Assembly (NCBI GenBank): GCA_034420475.1
Contig: DAOULH010000004.1
Coordinates: 62,001 to 126,000 of the forward strand
Length of the DNA: 64,000 nt
Source of the DNA: Bin87 sp034420475
GTDB taxonomy: Bacteria; Chloroflexota; Dehalococcoidia; Lucifugimonadales; UBA3495
Direction of reading: 5' to 3'
Shown here: positions 33,104 through 41,591 of the stretch, piece after piece
Numbering within the stretch: the first letter of the stretch is position 1
Layout of the letters: each line of letters starts with the position of its first letter
Translations under genes and position numbers: made by a program
The notes under the pieces: generated by a model
What the model was told of the DNA's origin: nothing
The model's database searches: none
The model's input: only the letters and a program-made list of their open reading frames with translations

Positions 33104-34102
33104 CTACGACTGCGTCAACTCCCGAACCGTCTCCGTCAGCGCCGGGATCACCTTCTCCCAGTCGCCCACCACGCCGTAGCGGGCTTCCTTGAAGATGTTG
33201 GCGTCGGCGTCCTTGTTGATGGCGACGATGGCCTTGGAGCCGCTGCAGCCGGCCATGTGCTGGCTGGCGCCGGAGATGGCCACGGTGATGTAGAGATCGG
33301 GCGTAATGGTCTTGCCGGTTAGTCCCACCTGGTAGTTGGCGGGAACCCAGCCGGAGTCCACGGCGGCGCGGGATGCTCCCACGGCTCCGCCCAGCAGACC
33401 GGCCAGTTCTTCCAGCTGGGAGAACGGTTCGGGTCCGCCCAAGCCGCGCCCGCCGGACACGACGATCCGGGCGTCCTCCAGCTTGATGCCCTCGGCTTCC
33501 TCCTTCACCACGTCAACCACGCGGGTCTTCGCGGCGCCGGCGTCGATGTCCACCGGGAAGGCGACCACCTGGCCGCTGCGGCCGGCATCAGCATCCAGGG
33601 GTTCGTAGGTCTTGGGCCGGATGGCGGCGATCTGCGGCGTCTGCGTGCAGCTGACCACGGCGATGGCGCTGCCGCCGTACACCGGGCGGTTGGCCAGCAG
33701 GCGACCCGTGCCAGCGTCGGCAGACACTTCCAGGCAGTCCTGCGCCAATCCGACACCCAGACGGAACGCCAGGCGGGGCGCCAGTTCGCGGCCCTCGTTG
33801 TTGCGCGCGATGAGGATGATACCCGGATTATCCTCCGCAGCCACGGTCTGCATCGCAGCAAGATACAGATCGGGATGGTAGTCGGCGAGGGCAGGGTTGG
33901 TCACCGCGTAGGCCTTGTCGGCGCCGCGGGCGATGGCCTGCTGGGGCGCATCGGCGACGTCCGAACCGATTACCGCAATTGCCAGTTCTTGGTTGAGCGC
34001 GTCGGCCAGCGCGCGGCCGGCTGCCAGCAGTTCCTGGGCGGTTGATGCCAGTTGCCCGTCGGGAGCGTCGCCGAAAACGAGGATGCCGGTTGCGTCTGCC
34101 AT
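33104..34102 (-). CDS. etfA: Electron transfer flavoprotein, alpha subunit
   Basis: This is a 332-aa EtfA subunit. The C-terminal FAD domain shows RIVVSGGRGLGGPEPFSQLE, VGASRAAVDSGWVPANYQVG, LTGKTITPDLYITVAISGA and SQHMAGCSGSKAIVAINKD, as in all EtfA proteins. The N-terminal half is the divergent AMP-fold domain. EtfAB carries electrons from acyl-CoA and other dehydrogenases to the quinone pool. A GC hairpin (GGCGGG/CCCGCC, 34135-34153) lies in the 68-base spacer after etfB. The gene order etfB-etfA is the usual one. Confidence 0.96.
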   Translation of the reverse strand: MADATGILVFGDAPDGQLASTAQELLAAGRALADALNQELAIAVIGSDVADAPQQAIARGADKAYAVTNPALADYHPDLYLAAMQTVAAEDNPGIILIARNNEGRELAPRLAFRLGVGLAQDCLEVSADAGTGRLLANRPVYGGSAIAVVSCTQTPQIAAIRPKTYEPLDADAGRSGQVVAFPVDIDAGAAKTRVVDVVKEEAEGIKLEDARIVVSGGRGLGGPEPFSQLEELAGLLGGAVGASRAAVDSGWVPANYQVGLTGKTITPDLYITVAISGASQHMAGCSGSKAIVAINKDADANIFKEARYGVVGDWEKVIPALTETVRELTQS

Positions 34103-34170
34103 GTTTTACTCCGTGGGTGTGAACGCAGAAATAGGGCGGGCATTCTACCCGCCGGTGTTTCGAGAAGAAG

Positions 34171-34971
34171 TTAGATGAGGCGGTCCTCACGGAGCCGCAA
34201 CGCCAGCTTGCGAGCGGAGTCCATGTCGTCGTCGCCCTCGATGATCTCGCAGTCCTGATCGCGTTCCGGCACGAACAGATCGTGCAGCGTCAGGCGCGGC
34301 TCCAACTGCGCGTCGTCGATGTCGAGATCGCCGGTGGTCCATACTGTCGGCCGCTTGCGCGTCGCCGCCATGATGCCCCGCAGCGTGGGATAGCGGGGCT
34401 GACCCAACTCGTTGCTGACGGTCACCAGCGCGGGCAGGTCCGCCTCGACTACCTCGAAACCATCGGGAGCGAGACGCTCCACGACCACCTTGCTGTCCTG
34501 CACGTCCACCTTCTTGCCCAGGGTGATGCAGGCCATTCCAAGCGTCTCGGCGACCCCCAGCGGCACCTGGGCATTGTCCCAGTCTGACGCCTGCCGGCCG
34601 CAGATGATCAGGTCGAACCCGCCCAGCTTGTTGATGGCGGCGGTGAGCAATTGCACGGTGAAGAACGAGTCCACCGAGTTGGCGAAGGCGTCGTCCTGGA
34701 GCAGGACCAACTCGTCGGCGCCCATGGACAGGGGCTTCTTCATCACGTCCAGGGCAAAGGTGGTACCGGATGATATGACGGTGATGTTGGCCCCCTGCTC
34801 GTCCTTGATCTGCAGGGCGGCCTCGACGGCGTTTTCGTCGAAACCGTTCACCACGGGCGGGATGTTAGCCGGCGGGACCACCTGCCGGGCGTCGGGGTCA
34901 ATGCGGAAGGCGGCGGCGGGCATTTCCGGGTCGACGACCTGCTTGGCCAGCACGCAAATGTTAACGGGCAT
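34171..34971 (-). CDS. etfB: Electron transfer flavoprotein, beta subunit
   Basis: This is a 266-aa EtfB subunit. MPVNICVLAKQVVDPEMPA starts the family, then NGFDENAVEAALQIKDEQGA, ADELVLLQDDAF, DLIICGRQASDWDNAQVPLG, and the signature-type region VEADLPALVTVSNELGQPRY. It binds AMP and, with EtfA, FAD. The ATG at 34971 was chosen; a TTG 24 bases upstream is also in frame, and the AGGAG at about 34983 suits either poorly. The first gene of a two-gene minus unit, it is preceded by an imperfect hairpin that may regulate it. Confidence 0.95.
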   Translation of the reverse strand: MPVNICVLAKQVVDPEMPAAAFRIDPDARQVVPPANIPPVVNGFDENAVEAALQIKDEQGANITVISSGTTFALDVMKKPLSMGADELVLLQDDAFANSVDSFFTVQLLTAAINKLGGFDLIICGRQASDWDNAQVPLGVAETLGMACITLGKKVDVQDSKVVVERLAPDGFEVVEADLPALVTVSNELGQPRYPTLRGIMAATRKRPTVWTTGDLDIDDAQLEPRLTLHDLFVPERDQDCEIIEGDDDMDSARKLALRLREDRLI

Positions 34972-35001
34972 CAGGAACGCACTCTCCTGTGGCAATACGA
35001 A

Positions 35002-35034
35002 AATGGGCTATGTGAAAGTTATCACTAGCCCATT
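35002..35034 (-). promoter_or_regulatory. Inverted repeat upstream of etfBA
   Basis: AATGGGCTA (35002-35010) and TAGCCCATT (35026-35034) are exact complements. Inside them GTGA and TCAC pair again with one bulged T. The 13-bp imperfect stem lies 31 bases upstream of the etfB start, where an operator or a leader hairpin would be expected. No T-run follows. Confidence 0.5.
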
Positions 35035-35134
35035 CCAGTGTCAAACGTTCGCCGAATTCGTCGCCGCGGCAACGTTTTCAAAACGGCGGCTGGGCACAGG
35101 ACTGTCTCGTCTGAGCGCTCCGCTTACGTCGAAG

Positions 35135-35186
35135 GGATTGCCACGCTGCGCTCGCAATGACAGGGCTGCACTCGCAATGACAGGGC
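35135..35186. repeat. Dispersed CTCGCAATGACAGGGC repeat
   Basis: Two adjacent copies of CTCGCAATGACAGGGC occur after a GGATTGCCACGCTGCG segment. The same family is found at 53614-53764. It sits in the 35040-35206 intergenic stretch, which contains no gene. Confidence 0.75.
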
Positions 35187-35206
35187 GGAGGCCGTGAAGG
35201 CGTGGC

Positions 35207-36214
35207 CTAAATCTCGCGGAAGGCCGGCTCCGGCTCTTCGAGGTAGAAGTTGTTGGCCCACAGGTCGTCGAGGATGGCCTGGTCGCCCTCAGTGATGGGC
35301 GGTGTGTCCACTGCCTCGGAGTATTCCTTGAGCTCCTCCAGCGTGGTGAAGTTGGGCAGCACGCTGGTGATGGTGGGCTGGTGGAGGACAAACTGGATCG
35401 CGGCCTGGCTCATGGTGCGCCCGGCTTCCTCGCCGGCCAGGAACTTGACCTGCTCGACCTTGACCAGCGCCTCGCTGAGCCACTGGTGCCGGCGATAGGA
35501 GCGGTGGTCGTTCTCGTCGAATTCCGGCGGCGCGTCGTACCGTCCGGTCAACGCCTCGGAGGCATGGGGCACGCGGGACAGCAGGCCGACCTGTTCCTTC
35601 TCGGCGATGGGGAAGAAATCCTTGGCCGGGTCCTGCTCCAGGATGCTGTAGATGATCTGGCAACTGCTGACGTGGCGCTCCTCCATGCTCGCCTGGCCTT
35701 CCTCGAACCAGCCGATGTCGGGCCCCAGGGCCGAGCCGTAGTAACGGATCTTGCCCTCGTGTTTCAGGGCCTCGAGGGTCTCGAACACCTCGTCCTTCTC
35801 CAGTGCTTCGATGCGCGGGTTGTGCAGCTGGTAAAGGTCGATGTAGTCGGTCTTCAGGCGGCGCAGCGACTGCTCGCAGGCAAACCGGATGAACTCCGGC
35901 TCGAATTTCTGCGGCCGCTCCTGGTGGCCGACCCGGGGCGTCGTCTGGTCGTAGATGTCGTAGCCGAACTTGGTGGCGATGATCATCTCGTGCCGGCGGT
36001 GGCTCATGAATTTGGCAAGAACCTCTTCGCCGTAGCCGTCGCCATAGGTGTCGGCGGTGTCGAAGAAGTTGATGCCCAGTTCCAGGGCCTCTTCCAGCAG
36101 TTGGCGGCGGGTCTCCTCGGGGATGCGGCCCCACCAGTTGGTGGCCACGGTCCAGACGCCGAAGCCAACCTCGGAGAGCATCAGGTCGGTGCGGGGGAGT
36201 TGGCGGTATTTCAT
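35207..36214 (-). CDS. Aldo/keto reductase
   Basis: This is a 335-aa NADPH-dependent aldo/keto reductase (beta/alpha barrel). The catalytic tetrad is visible: Asp and Tyr in FFDTADTYGDGYGEEVL, Lys in IIATKFGYD, and His in DLYQLHNPR. The C-terminal LHQPTITSVLPNFTTLEELK is the cofactor-binding region. It lacks an obvious substrate clue. It is 8 bases from the next co-directional gene, so the two may be co-transcribed. Confidence 0.92.
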   Translation of the reverse strand: MKYRQLPRTDLMLSEVGFGVWTVATNWWGRIPEETRRQLLEEALELGINFFDTADTYGDGYGEEVLAKFMSHRRHEMIIATKFGYDIYDQTTPRVGHQERPQKFEPEFIRFACEQSLRRLKTDYIDLYQLHNPRIEALEKDEVFETLEALKHEGKIRYYGSALGPDIGWFEEGQASMEERHVSSCQIIYSILEQDPAKDFFPIAEKEQVGLLSRVPHASEALTGRYDAPPEFDENDHRSYRRHQWLSEALVKVEQVKFLAGEEAGRTMSQAAIQFVLHQPTITSVLPNFTTLEELKEYSEAVDTPPITEGDQAILDDLWANNFYLEEPEPAFREI

Positions 36215-36221
36215 GATTCCC

Positions 36222-36830
36222 TCATCCTTGCGTGGCGTCGCTCAGCCAGCGGCTCATGCCTTCAATGAATTCGTCTCGTATTGTACTCGAGGAACCGCAA
36301 AATTCCGCAATCAGCTGTTCTTTGAAAACCTGTGGATCATCGCCGGCGGGAACCACGAACGAATCGACTGGATCGCACGCGATGGCCATGTCTTTGCCGT
36401 TGGTGAACGTCCGGTTGACCGGCATCCCCAGGGGCCCGGCGCTGGACGGCCAGGTCGCGTCAACGTCCATCCAGCCCCCATCGGTTTTGAGGCGTATGTA
36501 GGTGTGCACATCCGGCACCGGCTCCCGGGACACCAGGGACTTCAGATCCGCGGGAAAGTGGCCGGTGTTTTCGCGAGTGAACCGATGGGTGCACATAATC
36601 ACCCGAGAGTCCATGCCAAGCTCGCGAAAGATCGTATCCAGCAGGTAGTGCTTCCCGGAGCAGGTGCCGCGCCACTCGCGGACGATAGCCTCGGGCTCTC
36701 GCGTACTGGCGCGTTGGTAGGGCATATCCCTGACCAGCGCAAAAGCGGAAGCGGCGGTGAGCTTTTCATTGTCGGCGATGAGGCTGCGCCGTCGGCTTTC
36801 CTGTTGCAGCAGGTAGAGAAGGGTTGTCAT
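36222..36830 (-). CDS. Transglutaminase-like cysteine protease-fold protein
   Basis: This is a 202-aa soluble protein with a transglutaminase-core triad: Cys in EWRGTCSGKHYLLDTIFREL, His in VPDVHTYIRL and Asp in GGWMDVDATWP. The fold is used for peptide or amide hydrolysis or cross-linking. No signal peptide is visible, so it acts in the cytoplasm. It is upstream of the aldo/keto reductase on the same strand. The order of Cys, His and Asp and their spacing are as expected for the family. The substrate is unknown. Confidence 0.75.
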   Translation of the reverse strand: MTTLLYLLQQESRRRSLIADNEKLTAASAFALVRDMPYQRASTREPEAIVREWRGTCSGKHYLLDTIFRELGMDSRVIMCTHRFTRENTGHFPADLKSLVSREPVPDVHTYIRLKTDGGWMDVDATWPSSAGPLGMPVNRTFTNGKDMAIACDPVDSFVVPAGDDPQVFKEQLIAEFCGSSSTIRDEFIEGMSRWLSDATQG

Positions 36831-36851
36831 GAGTCAGGCCTCTTGAGTGGG

Positions 36852-37139
36852 TCACGACGCGGCGGAATGGACTTCATCGGGAGTGACTGACGCCGCCAGG
36901 AGGGCAGCAACGTCAGTGTCTTCCGCTGAGTAGCCGAATATTCCGGTGTGTGATGGGTCATGGGATTCACCTAATGTAAGGATTTGGATGTCCAAGGTGA
37001 AAACATTTTCGCACGCGGTGACCACGGCGCCGACATTGAGAACGGCGAACCATGCCGTGGGTCTTACTCGAAAGCCCTTAACGGAGCCGAGGCGGGCGAG
37101 GGCGTCCGGGGGTAGAGGGCGTTGTATGGCGGGAGGCAT
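36852..37139 (-). CDS. Small protein of unknown function
   Basis: This is a 95-aa protein. It begins MPPAIQRPLPPDALARLGSV, and a very similar start (RPLPPDTLARLGSV) is encoded at 37699 just upstream on the same strand. The rest is weakly hydrophobic (AWFAVLNVGAVVTACENVFTLD), then polar. The two related starts suggest a local duplication. It is adjacent to the retropepsin-like gene. No family is recognised. Confidence 0.5.
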   Translation of the reverse strand: MPPAIQRPLPPDALARLGSVKGFRVRPTAWFAVLNVGAVVTACENVFTLDIQILTLGESHDPSHTGIFGYSAEDTDVAALLAASVTPDEVHSAAS

Positions 37140-37160
37140 GACGGTCTCGTGTCCTTTACG

Positions 37161-37559
37161 CTACGGTGGGATGTCTCCGGCCCAACCTCGTCTTAAACCG
37201 GAAGCCGCGGCCAGTTCTTCATTGGCCGAGTCGACCACGAGCGCCAGGACCTGCAACGTGGTCGCTCCGATGCACTGTCCACTGTCATCAGGCCAGAAAG
37301 CTACCGTACACGTTCCGGTGGCCACCTGTCCGGAGGGTAAAGCGATGGAAAGTCGCGCTTCTCCCCGTGGACACCCCAGAGCGCTGCCGTCAGCCAAATA
37401 ATACAAGACCGGATTGCCCGTTGGTTGAATCTGCAGCGCTTCCAGCAGATCGGAGGGAAACGCCGAGTCCGAGGCTCCAGTATCCACGAGCGCCGACACC
37501 GGCAGCATATCGCCGCCGTTTACATTGCCGATCATGACTTCTGTGTAAAATGTGCCCAT
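37161..37559 (-). CDS. Retropepsin-like aspartic protease
   Basis: This is a 132-aa single-domain protein with the active site motif VSALVDTGASDSAFPSDLLE (DTGAS). This is followed by VLYYLADGSALGCPRGEARL and a C-terminal GATTLQVLALVVD, as in the bacterial retropepsin-like family. These act as homodimers with one Asp from each chain. No signal peptide is visible. It overlaps a short upstream frame (37532-37699) and precedes the small gene at 36852. Confidence 0.8.
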   Translation of the reverse strand: MGTFYTEVMIGNVNGGDMLPVSALVDTGASDSAFPSDLLEALQIQPTGNPVLYYLADGSALGCPRGEARLSIALPSGQVATGTCTVAFWPDDSGQCIGATTLQVLALVVDSANEELAAASGLRRGWAGDIPP

Positions 37560-37699
37560 AGCTTTCTCCGCGGTTCAATTTCGGCAGTTCCGGCACCCAC
37601 TTCGGGCCGGCCCCAGCCGCGCAGCACGTCGCACACCGCGGCGACGGAGCCGAGGCGGGCGAGAGTGTCCGGTGGGAGGGGGCGGGGAGTAGTTATCAC
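37532..37699 (-). CDS. Possible short ORF related to the start of the gene at 36852
   Basis: A GTG-started 55-codon frame reads VITTPRPLPPDTLARLGSV near its start, closely matching the N-terminus of the 95-aa protein at 36852 (RPLPPDALARLGSV). It overlaps the retropepsin start by 28 bases. It may be a small gene or a remnant of a duplicated unit. The DNA between 37700 and 37846 holds nothing recognised. Confidence 0.3.
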   Translation of the reverse strand: MITTPRPLPPDTLARLGSVAAVCDVLRGWGRPEVGAGTAEIEPRRKLWAHFTQKS

Positions 37700-37846
37700 G
37701 GCAGTAAATCCCTACGTTGGGAGGTACGAAGTTGGCGAGTTGCCTACGCTTGCCGCCAACCGAATAGCGCTTCGCACGTTGGATTCGATATCCCGGTACT
37801 TCGAGGGGGTTCGGAAAAATTCCCGATATCCGGTAAAGTCGTTCTT

Positions 37847-39541
37847 CTAGCGAGATTCTTCCACCGTATGGCTTATGGTAGCAACAGCCACAGCGTAAAT
37901 CGGCTCAAACCAGTCATCCATTCGGGCCGCTGCGGTGGCCGCGGTGGTTGCGGGGAACATTTTGCCGATCTCAAGTTGGTAGTGGGTTCGGAGAATATCT
38001 CCGATAAGCCATACGATGTGGAATCGGGCGTAATCCAGCCAAGCAAATGCCTCGTCAATTTTCTTTTCTTCGGTAACACGCTGCCAAACTTTGCGCTGCA
38101 CTATCGCCGGGAGCAACAACTGACTGGCAGTGAGATGGTCAGAGTATATCGCCTCATAACTGACGCTACTTTCACGTCCATAAGCAGGTACGGTCTCCTT
38201 GTTCAAGAAACTGCGGATGTTGTCTTTTGCTTCGCCTGGGAATCCGGAGAAAGAAACCACAGCCTGCGCTACTTCTTTGCTGGTAAGTTTGCGGTAGCCA
38301 CCGGAAGGGTTGCGGTATGCTTCTTTGGCGGATGCCCCTCCTATCATCCTGGACCAATCACCGCGCTTAAATTCGTAGAACCACGGGGGAGTCATCGCCC
38401 TAAACTCACGTTGCAATCGCTCCTGGACATCATCATTGGAGATATAGTCTTCGGCGCGCAAGGCAGTTTGGCTATTCGTGGTTCTTGCGATGGTGTCCGC
38501 AAAGTGCTCATGGCACTCAGTCAGCTTGACTGTTACCAAAACGTTGGGATCATCTCGCACCACCGCGCGAGCATCCCACAGGGTGACCGTGGTTTGGCAC
38601 CCATTTATAATCTGAAAGTTCTGCACGAACAGTTCGTTGTCGGTCAATTTGAAGGAATCGCAGATAGCGGTAATGCCATTGTTGAGCAGATGAAACCGCC
38701 TCCTGTCAATTTCATCGAGCAATGTGCGTTTGATGGATGTGTTGACCTTATTACCCAGCGGTCCGCGGGGGTTCCGGCGAAAGATTCTAAAGCTGTGTCT
38801 GGCGAATACATCAATAATCTGATTGACTGGTACCGTCATCAACAAAGTGGGGTATTCAGCGTTGATTTGATGGTACTCTCCTGGAGCAATCTGGAAAGTG
38901 AAGTCACACTGTGCGCTGCTATTGTCGCTATCCTGCTGATCAGTGTACTGCTTGTGGAGGTCGTTCAAGTCGTAACATTCCAAGGTAACAGTTACTTGAG
39001 TTGGATTACCTTTGATGTCCAGGGTCAGTTTCTGTGAGCGGTTTTCTTCCGCATGGCGGCGAGCCGTGGGGCTCAATGTGCCGCTGGTAGTCCAGACCAT
39101 GTTGATAGAACATGAGCGATCTATTGAAGGCAGGCGCTTGACCAGCTCGTCGTGGAGGGCACGCGTCTCCTCATTGCGGCTGGCGGCAACCTCATTAGGA
39201 TTTAACAGACGATTGGGAGCATTCAGAAATGGGGCTAACTCACGGGGCCCCATGGTAGTTCCAGGTTGACGGTGCTTGCTTTGGAACAGGTGAACGACGG
39301 AATCATCGTCAGATTCCGGTATAAAGTACCCGTCGACCTCAAAGTCGTCGGAACCGTCGATAGCTGTGTACTCTACGATGTCGTTTCCTGAAACATCGTG
39401 GCCAACGGCGAAAACCGTAGCGAATGCCCAGTGGCGAAATCCCCGGTCTATGTTCCCACCGTAATATTCCTCAGCCACCTCTTCAATGAACGGCAGTATA
39501 TGGTCGTAGCGGTCTTGTGCCGCTTGTCGTCGGCTGGTCAT
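37847..39541 (-). CDS. AIPR-family protein (abortive infection phage resistance)
   Basis: This is a 564-aa protein with the AIPR domain. The conserved core is LLNNGITAICDSFKLTDNEL, then FVQNFQIINGCQTTVTLWDA, with VTVKLTECHEHFADTIARTT and NSQTALRAEDYISNDDVQ. A His/Gln-rich N-terminal part (DDSVVHLFQSKHRQ, residues about 75-88) resembles the nuclease-like DxxxxQ(S/A)K motif seen in some AIPR proteins. The chosen ATG at 39541 has GGAGA upstream. It follows a 106-aa small gene by two bases, and GC content is lower than the surroundings. AIPR proteins occur in phage-abortive or restriction-associated loci. Whether this one acts alone is not known. Confidence 0.85.
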   Translation of the reverse strand: MTSRRQAAQDRYDHILPFIEEVAEEYYGGNIDRGFRHWAFATVFAVGHDVSGNDIVEYTAIDGSDDFEVDGYFIPESDDDSVVHLFQSKHRQPGTTMGPRELAPFLNAPNRLLNPNEVAASRNEETRALHDELVKRLPSIDRSCSINMVWTTSGTLSPTARRHAEENRSQKLTLDIKGNPTQVTVTLECYDLNDLHKQYTDQQDSDNSSAQCDFTFQIAPGEYHQINAEYPTLLMTVPVNQIIDVFARHSFRIFRRNPRGPLGNKVNTSIKRTLLDEIDRRRFHLLNNGITAICDSFKLTDNELFVQNFQIINGCQTTVTLWDARAVVRDDPNVLVTVKLTECHEHFADTIARTTNSQTALRAEDYISNDDVQERLQREFRAMTPPWFYEFKRGDWSRMIGGASAKEAYRNPSGGYRKLTSKEVAQAVVSFSGFPGEAKDNIRSFLNKETVPAYGRESSVSYEAIYSDHLTASQLLLPAIVQRKVWQRVTEEKKIDEAFAWLDYARFHIVWLIGDILRTHYQLEIGKMFPATTAATAAARMDDWFEPIYAVAVATISHTVEESR

Positions 39542-39543
39542 CG

Positions 39544-39864
39544 TCAGTTCTCCATATGCAACATGATGTAGTCGTCTTGCCAAGGCAGGTTCCTGATCCA
39601 TCTGCGCAGCTTGGCTTTTTCTGCCTGCCCCAGACCTTTGCGGTTTGCCCAGTTGTTAGCTCGCTTGCGGAGTCCAACCCGGCTGAACTCATACAGCCCG
39701 TTGTTGTCCCAAGAGCCGCCCCATGTATCGTCCGATTCCCACGGATCGTATTCGTAGCCTGTGTCGGGATCCAGCATCAAATCGAATAGAAAATCGTAGA
39801 TCGGCGGAGCGGGCCGCTTCAAGCATGTATACTCGGTCTTGACCGTCCAAACGTCCATCCCCAT
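39544..39864 (-). CDS. Small protein paired with the AIPR gene
   Basis: This is a 106-aa acidic, tryptophan-rich protein (GYEYDPWESDDTWGGSWDNN) with a basic segment (LRKRANNWANRKGLGQAEKA). The stop is two bases from the AIPR start and GAGGTG precedes the ATG at 39864; ATG 39858 is also in frame. Co-transcription with the AIPR gene suggests a partner or regulator. The family is not recognised. A repeat hairpin lies upstream at 39948. Confidence 0.65.
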   Translation of the reverse strand: MGMDVWTVKTEYTCLKRPAPPIYDFLFDLMLDPDTGYEYDPWESDDTWGGSWDNNGLYEFSRVGLRKRANNWANRKGLGQAEKAKLRRWIRNLPWQDDYIMLHMEN

Positions 39865-39947
39865 AGCCTTCACCTCGCAAATCGGCGTGGCTATGGTTTA
39901 GCGGACCCGCACGCGCCCCGTCAACGGCCGGGTGTCATCAATTTTGG

Positions 39948-39967
39948 ATTCCGGCTTTCGCCGGAAT
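39948..39967. repeat. Dispersed hairpin repeat, copy 2
   Basis: It is identical in stem and loop to the element at 16882-16901 and lies in the 39865-40018 spacer, downstream of the PIN toxin gene and upstream of the AIPR pair. Confidence 0.85.
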
Positions 39968-40018
39968 GACGTGACGATTACGCCGGCACCAGCCCCTGGC
40001 TTCCCGCACCGCCTCCAG

Positions 40019-40432
40019 TCATGAGAAGCGGCGAACGAACTCGGTTACGTTCAATACCGGAAAGTCCCATAGGCCGTTGCAATCCAGCAGGTCAGGGTCA
40101 ACACTCACAATGGCGTCGGCTTCCTTGGCCAGCGCCAGGTCAACGAAGGGCCTGTCCTTTTCATCCCGGCACACTTCGTTTCCTGAATCGGGCACGTCTC
40201 GAGTGTACTCCGCATAGCTCAGGTACTCCGCTAGAATTGAGGCCCGCTCAGCCTCCGGGATGCTGAACCTTGGATCTGCCAACTTCTCCCGAAACTCAGC
40301 GTAGGTGGCCAGGGACACCAGCGGCACCACACGTCCTTTTCTGATCACATCCCAAAGGCTGCTGTCCGTGACTCCCGATCTTGCCTGGGTCAGGAGCGCG
40401 CTGGTGTCCGCCACGATCCGCGGCACGCTCAC
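40019..40432 (-). CDS. PIN-domain toxin
   Basis: This is a 137-aa PIN-domain ribonuclease of the putative toxin-antitoxin PIN family. VPRIVADTSALLTQARSG carries the first Asp, SLATYAEFREKLADPRF the Glu, CRDEKDRPFVDLALAKEADA the central acidic pair, and VSVDPDLLD the last Asp. It follows the antitoxin gene with a four-base overlap. Targets are unknown; related toxins cut tRNA or rRNA. Confidence 0.85.
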   Translation of the reverse strand: MSVPRIVADTSALLTQARSGVTDSSLWDVIRKGRVVPLVSLATYAEFREKLADPRFSIPEAERASILAEYLSYAEYTRDVPDSGNEVCRDEKDRPFVDLALAKEADAIVSVDPDLLDCNGLWDFPVLNVTEFVRRFS

Positions 40433-40788
40433 GAACGGGCAACCTCGATAATCTCAGCGTCGCTGAGATTGGCGGTGCCAGCGCGGAACTTCGCTATCGC
40501 ATCATCAAAGGGGATCCCTTCGAAGGGGCACAACGTGGACTGTCCGTTGTGGCGGGCCACCACCCGGAAGCCATCAGAGACAAAATCCCCGGCATAATCG
40601 TCGGAAACCGTGAACGTGGGACAGCCACGCTCCCAACCGGATCGGAGCGCTCCCACAAAGAGGTCCAGTATCAACTCGTCAATGTCCAGCCCCACTTCGT
40701 CGGCGCGAGCTCGCAACTCTGCCGCTAAACTGGACGTTACAGGCACCGACACCACTTCGTACCCATCACCCTGGTAAACGCGGTACAT
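40429..40788 (-). CDS. Antitoxin of the PIN-domain pair
   Basis: This is a 119-aa protein, from either of two adjacent Met codons (40791 or 40788). The N-terminal YEVVSVPVTSSLAAELRARADE resembles a ribbon-helix-helix start. The C-terminal GIPFDDAIAKFRAGTANLSD fits a toxin-neutralising tail. It overlaps the PIN gene by four bases, indicating coupled translation. A TATAAT box lies upstream on the same strand. The 40848-40935 sequence holds nothing else recognised. Confidence 0.7.
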   Translation of the reverse strand: MYRVYQGDGYEVVSVPVTSSLAAELRARADEVGLDIDELILDLFVGALRSGWERGCPTFTVSDDYAGDFVSDGFRVVARHNGQSTLCPFEGIPFDDAIAKFRAGTANLSDAEIIEVARS

Positions 40789-40841
40789 CATGCCGCAACC
40801 TCCTGATCAGGGATCCAAAAGAGATCACTGATTGGCAGTGC

Positions 40842-40847
40842 ATTATA
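40842..40847 (-). promoter_or_regulatory. Possible -10 box of the PIN toxin-antitoxin pair
   Basis: The minus strand reads TATAAT 51 bases ahead of the antitoxin start. A palindromic CTGATCAG (40803-40810) lies between the two and could be the autoregulatory operator. No clear -35 was found. Confidence 0.4.
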
Positions 40848-40935
40848 CATACCAATCATAGCAGCGCGTCCGGTTGCACCGGGAAAAGCGCTGCTCGATC
40901 CCCTCCGCGTCTGTACGCCGATTTGCCCACAGGCC

Positions 40936-41526
40936 CTAAACGGGCACCAGCCCCAAGCTCCCCCGCACCGCCTCAACCATCTCATTGAAGCGGGCGTCGT
41001 CCAGTACCGGCCTGGCGTCGCCGAGGCGGACGGTCGGAATTACGTCCACCCAGGACTTGCAGCCGCCGTATTCTGGGATGAATGGCGCCGTGGTCGCGCT
41101 TTCCATCTCGTAGACGCGCAGCAGCATGATGGTCAGCGGCACCATGGGCTTCCAGTGCAGGCGGGACTGGGCGTAGGTATCGGTCCAGATGTGGTGCGGC
41201 GCCAGGTCTTCCACCTTGCCCTGCTGGTCGATCTCGATCAACTCATGGACGCGGGCCCAGTGGGTGAAGGTGACGGCGTCCTTGTCGTCGGGATCGTCGG
41301 CCAGCAGTTGCCGGAGCGCGGGCTGGTGGCTGTCCTTGAGCAGGTCTTCCTTCTGGTGCAGGTAGGTGGGATACAGCAGGAACTCGGGATGCACCACGCG
41401 GAAGTCCTTGCTCTCCTCGTGGATGCCGCCCTTGCGCAGCATCATGATCTGGTCGCCGTCGGCCAGGGCCTTCACGGTGATCGCCCACTCTTTCAGGGCC
41501 AGCTGGCAGGTCGCAGGAGTAGTCAT
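40936..41526 (-). CDS. DUF1802-family protein
   Basis: This is a 196-aa protein with LALKEWAITVKALADGDQIM then MLRKGGIHEESKDFRVVHPEF and LLYPTYLHQKEDLLK, a strong match to DUF1802. The first half is an RNase H-like or endonuclease-like fold in predictions of that family, but function is unproven. It starts at the ATG at 41526; an upstream in-frame extension to 41931 would run through the tag-like gene. It is the last gene of a minus-strand unit with the tag-like glycosylase and tatD. Confidence 0.82.
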   Translation of the reverse strand: MTTPATCQLALKEWAITVKALADGDQIMMLRKGGIHEESKDFRVVHPEFLLYPTYLHQKEDLLKDSHQPALRQLLADDPDDKDAVTFTHWARVHELIEIDQQGKVEDLAPHHIWTDTYAQSRLHWKPMVPLTIMLLRVYEMESATTAPFIPEYGGCKSWVDVIPTVRLGDARPVLDDARFNEMVEAVRGSLGLVPV

Positions 41527-41591
41527 GGCCTCAACCTCCGGGGAAATTGCATGGATGGACAGGATATTCAGGATAGGTTTTGGACTGCCGG

